Shown here: positions 14,230-22,110 of the stretch, piece after piece
Position numbering within the stretch: the first letter of the stretch is position 1
How the letters are laid out: every line of letters begins with the position of its first letter
Assembly: GCF_041146875.1 (NCBI RefSeq)
Contig: NZ_JBFRXP010000010.1
Coordinates: forward strand, 1 to 64,000
Direction: 5' to 3'
Source of the DNA: Igneacidithiobacillus sp041146875
GTDB taxonomy: Bacteria; Pseudomonadota; Gammaproteobacteria; Acidithiobacillales; Acidithiobacillaceae
Length of the DNA: 64,000 nt
The notes under the pieces: model-generated
Seen by the model: only the letters and a program-made list of their open reading frames with translations
Database searches by the model: none
Told to the model about the DNA's origin: nothing
Made by a program: the position numbers and the translations under genes

Positions 14230-15539
14230 GGATGCCCTCCCGGTGTTGAAGAATGATACGATGCAGTCCTATTTGGCAAAAAATGTACGGAGACTAGGCT
14301 GCCCATGGCAAAAATCGCAATCACCCATGCCATTGGTCGCGGTGTGCCGTCAGCAAATATGCCGACCAGAGCCGAGCCCAAGATGCCACTGCCGTACTGT
14401 ATCGCTCCCACTAACGCTGAAACTGCCCCTGCGCGTTGCGGCAGTAGGCCAAGTGCCCCAGCGATGGAATTGGCGACGATGAAGCCATTGGCGGAAATGT
14501 ATAGACAAAGCGGTAGTACCAACCCAGCCAGCCCGCCCCAGCCGCTCAGTGTTGCAATGAGCAGCCAGAGCACTGAAAGCGCTGCGCCGTAGGTACCGAA
14601 ACGCAGTAAGCGATCGCTGCCCATGCGTCCTACCAAACGGCCGTTGATCTGATTGGTGATCATAACGCCCAGAATTCCGACCGCGAATAGCAGACCGTAG
14701 ACCTGAGGTGACACATGGTAATAGGAGATGAAAGCGAAAGGCGTTCCTGCGATATAGGCGTAGACGCCACCGTAGAAGAATCCACCAGCCCAGGCGTAAG
14801 CTAGCAGGCGACCGTTACGTAGCAGTTCAGCGTACCGGAAAAATGTTTTGTGCAGAGCTTCCCTGCTGCGATGGTGGTGGGGGAGCGTCTCCGGCAGAAT
14901 GGTCAGCGTTACCAAAGTCAATAGACCAACGATAACCAGGGTCCAGAAAATTGCCCGCCAAGACGCTACATGCAGAATCAAGCCGCCCACGCTGGGCCCG
15001 ACCAATGGTGCAATAGCCATTACCGTTATGAGGGTTGACAACATCTTGGCAGCACGCACCCCGTCATACAGATCGCGCACCATGGCTCGTGCAAGTACCA
15101 CGCTCGCACAAGCCCCAACGGCCTGCACCACCCGCCACACAATCATCACGTTGATATTGGCAGCTAAGGCGCAGCCCGCGGAACCGATGATGAACAGCAG
15201 CAACCCCAGCGCCACTGGCAATCGCCGCCCATGACGGTCGGCAAATGGTCCCCAGAACAACTGTCCGACACTGAATCCGATGAGATAACCTGAGATCGTC
15301 AGTTCGACCGATCCAGGACTGGCGTGTAATGACTGCGCCATAGCAGGGAGGGCTGGTAGGTATAGATCAGTGGAGATGGAAGCGAATGCCATGAGTATGC
15401 TGAGGATGGCCAAAACGAGCAGTCCATGGTCCTCGGCAGGGGAGCGTTGGTCTCTGCGATCATCTGGCTCTAGACGGTTCCGCAAAGACCGGCGGACGGC
15501 CGTGCCCGATGTGCAGACCGAGCAAACGTTTTGGGTCAC
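14226..15539 (-). CDS. Bcr/CflA-type MFS drug efflux transporter
   Basis: A 437-residue 12-helix major facilitator with the DHA1 signature GQLFWGPFADRHGRR between helices 2 and 3 and STDLYLPALPAMAQSL in the first extracytoplasmic region, as in Bcr/CflA proteins. Such proteins export drugs or small metabolites with protons. A GTG at 15539 is used because GGGAGGACC lies just upstream. The first ~40 residues are unusually polar, so a later start is possible. It lies between two related aldo/keto reductases, suggesting a detoxification unit. Confidence 0.88.
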   Translation of the reverse strand: MTQNVCSVCTSGTAVRRSLRNRLEPDDRRDQRSPAEDHGLLVLAILSILMAFASISTDLYLPALPAMAQSLHASPGSVELTISGYLIGFSVGQLFWGPFADRHGRRLPVALGLLLFIIGSAGCALAANINVMIVWRVVQAVGACASVVLARAMVRDLYDGVRAAKMLSTLITVMAIAPLVGPSVGGLILHVASWRAIFWTLVIVGLLTLVTLTILPETLPHHHRSREALHKTFFRYAELLRNGRLLAYAWAGGFFYGGVYAYIAGTPFAFISYYHVSPQVYGLLFAVGILGVMITNQINGRLVGRMGSDRLLRFGTYGAALSVLWLLIATLSGWGGLAGLVLPLCLYISANGFIVANSIAGALGLLPQRAGAVSALVGAIQYGSGILGSALVGIFADGTPRPMAWVIAIFAMGSLVSVHFLPNRTASYHSSTPGGHP

Positions 15540-15555
15540 AGGGTGGTCCTCCCAA

Positions 15556-16536
15556 TCAACGATCTACGCGCTGCTGAAGGTGCGGTGGATAGCGGTCGCC
15601 GACAATGGTAAGCGACCCTAGTGCGGCGTCAATGGTGCGGAGATCAGAGGCCGTCAGTTCGACAGTTGCCGCCCCAATGTTCTCCTCCAGCCGGTGCAGC
15701 TTGGTCGTCCCTGGAATCGGCACGATCCAGGGCTTTTGCGCTAGTAGCCAGGCCAGGGCGATCTGCGCCCGAGTCACGCCCTTGTCTGCTGCTAATTGCC
15801 CGAGCACTTCCACAAGTCCTGCGTTGGCTTGGCGGTTGGCTTCAGTAAAGCGGGGAACGAGGTGGCGAAAGTCAGACTTGTCGAAGGTCGTGTGGGCGTC
15901 GATTGCCCCAGTCAAGAAGCCTCTGCCGAGCGGACTAAAGGGTACAAAGCCTATCCCCAATTCTTCCAATACCGGTAGCGTGTCCTCTGGCTCGCGCCAC
16001 CACAGCGAATATTCACTTTGCAATGCAGCAACCGGTTGGACTGTATGGGCGCGGCGGATGGTCTGGGTGCCCGCCTCGGAGAGGCCGAAGTGCTTGACCT
16101 TTCCTTCTTGAATCAAATCTCGCACCGTGCCGGCGACGTCCTCAATGGGCACCTGGGGGTCCACCCGGTGCTGGTAGAACAGGTCGATGCAATCGGTTTT
16201 TAGACGCCTGAGCGACGCATCGGCCACGGCACGAATCTGTTCCGGACGGCTGTCCAGGCCATTGGCGGCCACGCCCTCAGCAAAGCCAAACTTGGTCGCA
16301 ATGACCACCTTATCGCGAAAGGGTGCTACGGCCTCGCCTACGAGGGATTCGTTCAGGAAAGGGCCATAGACCTCGGCGGTGTCAAAAAAGGTCACCCCGC
16401 GTTCAAAAGCGGCACGGATCAAACGAATCGCCTCCGTAGACTCCGTGGCCGGTCCGTAGCCATGACTCAGGCCCATGCAACCCAGACCGAGTGCGGAAAC
16501 TTCCAGGCCGCCTTGGCCCAATGTGCGTGTGTTCAT
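15556..16536 (-). CDS. Aldo/keto reductase, copy 2
   Basis: A 326-residue aldo/keto reductase closely related to the copy at 13234-14229, with the same catalytic tetrad (FFDTAEVYGPF, VVIATKFGFA, LFYQHRVDP). AGGAGA precedes the ATG. It is the first gene of the AKR-MFS-AKR operon and is divergent from a LysR regulator across 104 bp, the classic arrangement for LysR-controlled detoxification genes. Confidence 0.9.
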   Translation of the reverse strand: MNTRTLGQGGLEVSALGLGCMGLSHGYGPATESTEAIRLIRAAFERGVTFFDTAEVYGPFLNESLVGEAVAPFRDKVVIATKFGFAEGVAANGLDSRPEQIRAVADASLRRLKTDCIDLFYQHRVDPQVPIEDVAGTVRDLIQEGKVKHFGLSEAGTQTIRRAHTVQPVAALQSEYSLWWREPEDTLPVLEELGIGFVPFSPLGRGFLTGAIDAHTTFDKSDFRHLVPRFTEANRQANAGLVEVLGQLAADKGVTRAQIALAWLLAQKPWIVPIPGTTKLHRLEENIGAATVELTASDLRTIDAALGSLTIVGDRYPPHLQQRVDR

Positions 16537-16640
16537 GGTAGTTCTCCTGAGGAATAGTAAAGGATGGCAAAACTATAGCCCCCCATTGGTTTATTGATAA
16601 GATACGGTAATCGTCATGCCCATATGAAGGATTCTCATAA

Positions 16641-17531
16641 ATGATGACGGAGGACTTCAATGATTTGCTGGCTTTTGTGGCCGTTGCCCAGGCGCGGAGC
16701 TTCACAGGAGCAGCGCGACAGCTTGGGATCTCGCAGTCGGCGTTGAGCCATCGCATGCGGTCTCTAGAAAATCGTTTGGGGTTACGTTTGTTGGCACGCA
16801 GCACGCGCAGCGTTTCGCCGACGGAAGCCGGTGAACGGTTGCTACAGACCCTCGCGCCGCGTTTTGCAGATATTCATGCCGAACTCGCGGCGCTGCGCGA
16901 TTTGCGGGAGCAACCAGCGGGTATTATCCGCATTACTACCGCTGAACATGCCGCCAATACCGTGCTATGGCCAAAATTGAGCCAGGTGCTACCCAAATAT
17001 CCAGATCTGCAAGTTGAAATTAACATCGATTATGGCTTGACTGACATTGTCGCACAGCGTTTCGATGCAGGTGTGCGGCTAGGCGAAAACTTGGAGAAGG
17101 ACATGATTGCAGTGCGCATTAGTCCGGATCAGCGGATGGCAGTGGTGGCGACTGCGGATTACTTTGCCAACCACAGCCCTCCACAAACCCCTCAGGACCT
17201 AACGGAGCACGATTGTATCAACCTGCGTCTACCACACGGTGGGATCCTGGCCTGGGAATTTGAGCGCGACGGGCGCTGTATCAATGCTCACGTGCAAGGG
17301 CAATGGGTTTTCAACAGTAGTAGTCCTGTCTTGCGCGCGACCCTGGCGGGTGCGGGCCTGGGTTACGTCCCAGAGGACGTCGCCTTGGAGCATATTGCCG
17401 TTGGGCGTTTGCAGCGCGTGCTGGACGAGTGGTGCCCAAGTTATGCGGGCTACCATCTATATTACGCGAGCCGGAGACAGTCCTCACGTGCCCTGGCGGT
17501 CATCGTAGAGGCGCTTCGCTACCGTCCATGA
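16641..17531 (+). CDS. LysR-family regulator of the aldo/keto reductase operon
   Basis: A 296-residue LysR protein: winged helix at about 5-64 (ARSFTGAARQLGISQSALSH) and an effector domain to the end. AAGGA lies before the ATG; a second ATG follows immediately. The divergent position implies it controls the AKR-MFS-AKR operon. Its group resembles LysR proteins that regulate oxidoreductases in response to electrophiles. The gene ends at a short GCTGAT repeat that marks the edge of the following Fic remnant. Confidence 0.87.
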   Translation: MMTEDFNDLLAFVAVAQARSFTGAARQLGISQSALSHRMRSLENRLGLRLLARSTRSVSPTEAGERLLQTLAPRFADIHAELAALRDLREQPAGIIRITTAEHAANTVLWPKLSQVLPKYPDLQVEINIDYGLTDIVAQRFDAGVRLGENLEKDMIAVRISPDQRMAVVATADYFANHSPPQTPQDLTEHDCINLRLPHGGILAWEFERDGRCINAHVQGQWVFNSSSPVLRATLAGAGLGYVPEDVALEHIAVGRLQRVLDEWCPSYAGYHLYYASRRQSSRALAVIVEALRYRP

Positions 17532-17556
17532 TGGCTGATGCTGATGCTGATGCTGA

Positions 17557-18054
17557 GCCGACGAGCTGCCCTATTTGCAGCCCTTTGGCGACGTCAATAA
17601 ACGGACTTTGTGCTTGGCGGCAAACCTGCCCTTGACTCGCGCCAATTTATGCCCGCTGACCTTTCTCGACGTCCCCGAATCCGCCTATAGCCGAGCCATT
17701 CTGGGCGTATATGAAACGACGCGGGTTGCCTTATTGTGCGACCTTTACGTCTGGGCCTATGAACGCTCCACCCAGGAATACCTGGCTATCAAGCGCGATT
17801 TGAGCTAGCCAGACCCGCTGCGCTTGGCTTGGCGCGAAGTAATCAAGCAGGCTGTCCGTGAAGTTGTCCTGCATCCTGAACGCGCACCCCTAGATGCCAT
17901 TGCAAAATGCCTGTCTACAGACGACTTGGGCGCCGACAAAGAAAATGTTGAGGCATTGGTCATGGAAGAGCTGCGCCGGCTCCATGAAGGGGTACTGGCC
18001 CGTTACGGACTACGGCCCTCGGAGTTTGCGGAATGGCGATCCCGCCAGCGTTAG
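17557..18054 (+). pseudogene. Fic-family protein remnant, 5'-truncated with an in-frame stop
   Basis: After an in-frame TGA at 17554-17556 the frame reads DELPYLQPFGDVNKRT, the region just after the Fic core of a common Fic family. It continues through NLCPLTFLDVPE and VYETTRVALLCDLYVWAYERS to a TAG at 17806-17808. It then resumes in the same frame (LRLAWREVIKQAVREV to LRPSEFAEW) to 18054. The catalytic HxFx(D/E)GNxR part is missing. One nonsense codon plus loss of the 5' half make it a pseudogene. A (GCTGAT) repeat at 17534-17555 sits at the break. Confidence 0.75.
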
Positions 18055-18108
18055 CACTACGCTTGCCGCATATTCCGTTGTTTCCAAGGCCGATATGACT
18101 CTTCTCAC

Positions 18109-18135
18109 TCAGTGCTAGCGTGTCAGTGCTAGCGT
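18109..18135. repeat. Tandem 13-bp repeat before the MazE-like gene
   Basis: TCAGTGCTAGCGT occurs at 18109-18121 and 18123-18135, followed by two copies of GGTxATACC (18137-18156) a few bases before the antitoxin start. This is a likely operator region for the autoregulated toxin-antitoxin pair downstream. Confidence 0.5.
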
Positions 18136-18164
18136 TGGTAATACCGCGGTGATACCCTGAAGCA

Positions 18165-18401
18165 ATGAAAGTCGCCATTTCCGTTCCCGATCAAATCTTC
18201 AGCGCCGCTGAGCAATTGGCGGAGCAGTTGCACGTGTCCCGCAGTCATCTCTACGCAGAGGCATTGTCTGCGTATCTTGGTACCCGTGGCGATGCCGCTG
18301 TCACCGCCAAGCTAGATGTGGTTTACGGGGTGGAGTCTTGCGGCGTCGAGCCGGGTCTCGCTAAGGCACAGTTGCAGTCTATCAGCCATGAGGCGTGGTG
18401 A
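18165..18401 (+). CDS. MazE-like ribbon-helix-helix antitoxin
   Basis: A 78-residue protein beginning MKVAISVPDQIFSAAEQLAE, a ribbon-helix-helix DNA-binding segment with the second helix in SRSHLYAEALSAYL. The C-terminal half should wrap the toxin. It overlaps the MazF-like gene by 14 bases. Tandem repeats upstream fit autorepression. Confidence 0.85.
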   Translation: MKVAISVPDQIFSAAEQLAEQLHVSRSHLYAEALSAYLGTRGDAAVTAKLDVVYGVESCGVEPGLAKAQLQSISHEAW

Positions 18402-18726
18402 GATCTGGTGGGCATCCCTGCCGGCGCCAGCAGGCTCCGGACCTGGCATGCGCCGCCCTGTCGTGGTAGTTCAATCGAACCCGTTCAATGACAGCCGTAT
18501 TGCCACGGTGATTGTGGCGGTCATCACGTCGAACCTAGGCTTAGCTGAAGCGCCCGGTAACGTGCGGCTGAGCAAGTCAGCGTCTGGCCTTGCCAAGCCA
18601 TCCATCATCAACGTATCCCAAGTGCTGACGGTTGATCGTGCACTGCTCACCGAGCGCGTCAGCGCTCTGTCTGGACAAGTCTTGCGCCGTGTCGAAGAGG
18701 GCTTGCGACTAGTCCTCGGCCTTTGA
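18388..18726 (+). CDS. MazF/PemK-like mRNA interferase toxin
   Basis: A 112-residue PemK-fold endoribonuclease. It starts MRRGEIWWASLP, followed by RRPVVVVQSNPFND, SKPSI-type (LAKPSIINVSQVLTV) and a C-terminal helix, all in family order and at usual length. It cleaves mRNA when the antitoxin is lost. The ATG at 18388 lies inside the antitoxin gene. The stop is seven bases from the end of the convergent nitroreductase gene. Confidence 0.88.
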   Translation: MRRGEIWWASLPAPAGSGPGMRRPVVVVQSNPFNDSRIATVIVAVITSNLGLAEAPGNVRLSKSASGLAKPSIINVSQVLTVDRALLTERVSALSGQVLRRVEEGLRLVLGL

Positions 18727-18733
18727 GTCCAGC

Positions 18734-19471
18734 TCAGCGCCGATTCAAGCCCTGTTCTTCCAGAAAGGCGCGCATGTGGGGCCGGGCTTCTCGGCCGACC
18801 AAGGCCGCCACCTCCTGACTCCAGGAATTGTTTTTGGCATTGCTGCTGCGCTGGGCGTAGTAGGCGTGCATCGTCGCATCGTAGGCGGCAATGCCCTCGG
18901 CGTCGGCGCTTTCGTCGTAGCCCTCACGTTTGAGGACGACGGACAGGGGCAGGCGCGGTTTCACTTCCGGGTCTTGGGCAGGGTGGCCCAGGCAGAGGCC
19001 AAAGACGGGGTAGCTCTGGGTGGGTAGATGCAGAAGATCGCTGATTTCGCGAGGGTGATTGCGCACTGCGCCAATGTAGCAGGTGCCCAGTCCGATGGAC
19101 TCGGCGGCGATGACACAGTTCTGGGCGAAGAGGGCGGCATCGATGCTGGCAATGAGAAAATGCTCGGTCATCCCGGCCACAAAGGGCGTCTCGGCGCGGG
19201 TGCAGATGGCCTCGGCGCGGTGCAGATCGGCGCAAAACACCAGGAAGGCAGCGGCGCTACGGACCTGCTCCTGATCGCCAGCGAGCTGGGCGATGGCGTT
19301 CCGCTGCGCCCGGTCTTCCACTTGGATTACCGTACATGCCTGAATATTGCTGGACGTGGCCGCGTGCTGACCACAGCGCACAATGTCGGCAAGGGTGGCC
19401 GCGTCCACCGGATCCGGGCGGAACTGGCGGATGGAACGATGGTTTTGCAACAGCGTAAACACGTCATTCAT
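18734..19471 (-). CDS. NADPH-dependent nitroreductase (NfsA/Frp-like)
   Basis: A 245-residue flavin reductase of the nitroreductase superfamily, with HRSIRQFRPDPVD near the N-terminus (FMN contacts), QHAATSSNIQACTVI and IGLGTCYIGAVRNHPREI. The basic patch after residue 160 (KPRLPLSVVLKREGY) is typical of NfsA-like NADPH enzymes. It reduces quinones, nitro compounds or chromate with FMN. The ATG at 19471 is preferred to one 12 bases upstream because GAGGT sits eight bases before it. Confidence 0.88.
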   Translation of the reverse strand: MNDVFTLLQNHRSIRQFRPDPVDAATLADIVRCGQHAATSSNIQACTVIQVEDRAQRNAIAQLAGDQEQVRSAAAFLVFCADLHRAEAICTRAETPFVAGMTEHFLIASIDAALFAQNCVIAAESIGLGTCYIGAVRNHPREISDLLHLPTQSYPVFGLCLGHPAQDPEVKPRLPLSVVLKREGYDESADAEGIAAYDATMHAYYAQRSSNAKNNSWSQEVAALVGREARPHMRAFLEEQGLNRR

Positions 19472-19483
19472 TACAGACCTCAC

Positions 19484-19714
19484 AAAGTTTCAGGGCCAGG
19501 GTGCATTTTGACAAAATATGCCAGCAAATGTCCCAACTCCATGCCGGATTGGGGCCGCTGGCCCGATGTGCCAGGGGCTTGCCTGGCATGCGCGGTGCGT
19601 GTGCGCGCTTGATGGTGGAGTTGCCCGGCAGCCCGCAATGCACGGTAGCAGGTTGCCTCCGCCTGGATAGACTACTAGCACCCCTGCGGGTACCTGGGGG
19701 CCTGCGGGTGTTTG
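19484..19714. other. 231-bp gap without a recognised gene; one hairpin
   Basis: No convincing gene lies between the nitroreductase start and the end of the Fic gene. A perfect 7-bp inverted repeat TGCCAGG/CCTGGCA with a six-base loop is at 19569-19588, without a T-run. The promoter of the nitroreductase should be in the proximal part. Confidence 0.4.
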
Positions 19715-20863
19715 TTACCGAGAGAGCAGGTCAACGTAGGCCTGATAGCTGTAACTCCGGTTCTTTTTTCGGCCGGTCATCTCGGTCACGATGCCCAACG
19801 CTTCCAGTGCCTTGACCGCTCCCGTTGCCGTGGGGAAACTGTTGTCCAGTTGCTGGCGAACGCGTTCGATGCTGAAGCGCGGCATCATTGGCAGCATCTC
19901 AAACAGCCGATAGCTCGCCGGCCCTGCCTTGGCCGATTGCAACAAGCGCGTACGATCGGTGGCCACCAAGCTGGCGACCGCGATGATGTTCTTCTCTGCT
20001 TCGCCCGCAGCGGTGGCCACGCCTTCCAAAAAGAAGGTTATCCAAGACTCCCAATCGCCCTCCGTGCGGATGGCTGAGAGGCGACGGTAGTACTCCCCTT
20101 GGTGTTGTTTCAAGTAGCCGCTGAGGTATAACAATGGTTCGGACAGCAATCCCCAATGCTCAAACAGGACCGCAATCAGCAGTCGGCCGATGCGTCCGTT
20201 GCCGTCCAAAAAAGGGTGGATGGTTTCAAACTGCGCATGGATCAGGGCGACCTTGACCATCGGCGGCAAATCCGTCGCCCTGCCATGAATGAACCGCTCC
20301 ATATCGGCCAACAGCGCAGGAACGTGCTCCGGCGGCGGAGGGACGAAGATCGCATTGCCGGGCCGCGTGCCGCCAATCCAGTTTTGGGACCGACGTATCT
20401 CGCCCGGTTGCTTGCCTGCACCGCGTGCTCCATCCAGCAGCCGTGCATGTGCCTCGCACAGTAGTCGCACGCTGATGGGCAACCCTTTGGGATTGCGCAG
20501 TTGCGCCTGCGTCCAGCGAAAAGCACGGAGGTAGTTAGTCACTTCCTCCACGTCATCGGTATTGCTGACCTGAAAGCCCGCTTCTTCATCGAAGAGATCC
20601 GTCAGCGTGGCCTGTGTTCCCTCAATCTGCGAGGTGAGTAAGGCTTCCTTACGAATGGCGCTGTAAAGCAACCAATCTACTGACGGCACCAGTCCCGATA
20701 CCCCCGCCAGGCGCGCAAGGGCTAATTCGGCCCGCCGATTGGGCTCAGTGAATGCCTCGGGCGACAGCGCCGGATCAGCGGGCGGCAAGGCATAGGGCAC
20801 AAACGCTTGCACCGGCTCGCCTAGTGTTTTGGAAATCGAATAGATCCCAGCGCTGCGTGTCAT
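19715..20863 (-). CDS. Fic-domain AMPylase with N-terminal autoinhibitory motif
   Basis: A 382-residue Fic protein. The N-terminal Fic_N region (about 30-115) contains TSQIEG with T77 and E81-G82, matching the (S/T)xxxE(G/N) inhibitory helix of class II Fic proteins. The catalytic motif HPFLDGNGRIGR starts at H216. The last ~80 residues (PRFSIERVRQQLDNSFPTA) form a winged helix-turn-helix. It is expected to AMPylate a target protein and to bind DNA. A perfect palindrome 29-50 bases upstream suggests autoregulation. It is complete, unlike the Fic remnant at 17557-18054, which belongs to a different Fic group. Confidence 0.9.
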   Translation of the reverse strand: MTRSAGIYSISKTLGEPVQAFVPYALPPADPALSPEAFTEPNRRAELALARLAGVSGLVPSVDWLLYSAIRKEALLTSQIEGTQATLTDLFDEEAGFQVSNTDDVEEVTNYLRAFRWTQAQLRNPKGLPISVRLLCEAHARLLDGARGAGKQPGEIRRSQNWIGGTRPGNAIFVPPPPEHVPALLADMERFIHGRATDLPPMVKVALIHAQFETIHPFLDGNGRIGRLLIAVLFEHWGLLSEPLLYLSGYLKQHQGEYYRRLSAIRTEGDWESWITFFLEGVATAAGEAEKNIIAVASLVATDRTRLLQSAKAGPASYRLFEMLPMMPRFSIERVRQQLDNSFPTATGAVKALEALGIVTEMTGRKKNRSYSYQAYVDLLSR

Positions 20864-20891
20864 TGAAAGCTGCCTTTAGTTCAGCCCGATC

Positions 20892-20913
20892 AAATTAAAG
20901 GACTCTTTAATTT
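20892..20913. promoter_or_regulatory. Perfect palindrome, probable operator of the Fic gene
   Basis: AAATTAAAG and CTTTAATTT are perfect 9-bp inverted arms separated by GACT, lying 29-50 bases before the Fic start codon. The Fic protein has a C-terminal helix-turn-helix, so it is the obvious candidate to bind here. Confidence 0.65.
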
Positions 20914-21023
20914 TATACGCAAGCATCGGTAAAGGCCAGTGCGGGGTGTCTCTGCGTCTTGTATCAGCACCGCACCATGGCTGGTCAGGAGTGTCCAGGT
21001 CTAGACGCTCTGGCGCCTAAGAC

Positions 21024-21503
21024 TCAGGGCAAAATCGACCCTGACCGGCGATTGAGCCACCACACCGACCCGTTGAGATAAAAGGCTACCCCTAGCCAGA
21101 GCAGATAGGGGAGCATCAGCACGCCGGCCAGGGGCAGCAGCCGGTAAAAGAGCAAGGTATCCGCCAGTACCAGCAACACCAGGAGACTCAGGTCGGCCCA
21201 GGCCCAAAGCATTTGCCGACGACCGAAAAAAATCCACGACCAGGCCGCGTTGGCCACCAACTGCAGGACATAAAGCAGCAGGGCCAGGGACCGGCTGGCG
21301 CTATCGGGAAGTAAAAAAATCTGGGCTGCGGCAATGGCCATCAAAAGATACAGCAGGGTCCAGACCACTGGAAAGACCCAGGGCGGCGGCAGCCCCAGGG
21401 GTTTGCGCAGGGTTTGGTACCACGGACCTGGGCGAAAGCGCGCGCCGGTGAAGGCCGTAGCGAAACTCAGCCCCAAGCTAATGCCGTAGATGAGGAAAAT
21501 CAT
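21024..21503 (-). CDS. tspO: TspO/MBR family membrane protein
   Basis: A 159-residue five-helix protein of the TspO family. The signature GPWYQTLRKPLGLPPPWVF is followed by PVVWTLLY near residues 45-52, and WSWIFFGRR begins helix 3. TspO binds tetrapyrroles and, in Rhodobacter, modulates light- and oxygen-dependent genes. It also helps destroy porphyrins photo-oxidatively. It is the last gene of the seven-gene operon that starts at 27200, 16 bases after DUF3833. This fits the light or singlet-oxygen theme of the cluster. Confidence 0.9.
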   Translation of the reverse strand: MIFLIYGISLGLSFATAFTGARFRPGPWYQTLRKPLGLPPPWVFPVVWTLLYLLMAIAAAQIFLLPDSASRSLALLLYVLQLVANAAWSWIFFGRRQMLWAWADLSLLVLLVLADTLLFYRLLPLAGVLMLPYLLWLGVAFYLNGSVWWLNRRSGSILP

Positions 21504-21519
21504 TGAGGTGCTTGTCCCT

Positions 21520-22110
21520 CTACTCCGGCGCGCTCATTGCCGCCCGATTGGCCGCAGTATCCGGCAGCTTGTGCATCTCTAGCGTGATATCCCCCGCGTG
21601 GAGGCCGTACCAAGTCACATCGGTTTTATCTACCACCACGTCGGGGCTGATCATATACATCCAGTCGTCGGCGTGGAGATTGTAGTAGGATTTGCCGACG
21701 GGCTGTTTGACGTCATAGCTCCAGTGCAGGGCAAAGCCATAGGCGTCGCCCTGGGCGCTCTTCACGTCCCCCGCCGACCCTACGGCAGAGCCGGAAAAAT
21801 GATGATCGCCATCGTCCTGCAAATGCCAGACGCGCTGGGCATGGGTGATCTTGCCGTCGTTGGCAATGTAGGTGAAGTACTCGTCCAAAGTGCCGGTGTT
21901 GCCCTGCCAAGAGCCCATCATGCGCACGGTAAAGCGATTGACCACCTTGCCCGAACGGTTCTGAAACATGCCCGTAGCGATGAGGGGACCGTTGAAGAAT
22001 TGGCGTAAAGAAAACTTCGGCTGGGTGTGGGCGTAGTCCGTGGGGACCGTGGCGCAGCCGGCCAGGGCCAGGGTGGCACCCAAAGGGGCGATAAGATAAC
22101 GCAGTTTCAT
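21520..22110 (-). CDS. DUF3833 lipoprotein, copy 2
   Basis: A 196-residue DUF3833 protein with an N-terminal lipoprotein signal: LALAGC gives a lipidated C19, then ATVPTDYAH. The body carries the same signatures as copy 1 at 6287-6841 (GMFQNRSGKVVNRF, HWSYDVKQPVGKSYYNLHAD). It is predicted to sit in the outer or inner membrane facing the periplasm. It overlaps the transporter gene by four bases. Function unknown, though the family travels with CFA synthase, DUF1365 and photolyase genes. Confidence 0.88.
   Translation of the reverse strand: MKLRYLIAPLGATLALAGCATVPTDYAHTQPKFSLRQFFNGPLIATGMFQNRSGKVVNRFTVRMMGSWQGNTGTLDEYFTYIANDGKITHAQRVWHLQDDGDHHFSGSAVGSAGDVKSAQGDAYGFALHWSYDVKQPVGKSYYNLHADDWMYMISPDVVVDKTDVTWYGLHAGDITLEMHKLPDTAANRAAMSAPE

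Noticed and set aside
17533..17555. GCTGAT repeat as a CRISPR-like or phase-variation repeat
   Set aside because: Only about four short units in a non-coding gap beside a pseudogene; no spacers and no promoter or frame it could switch.
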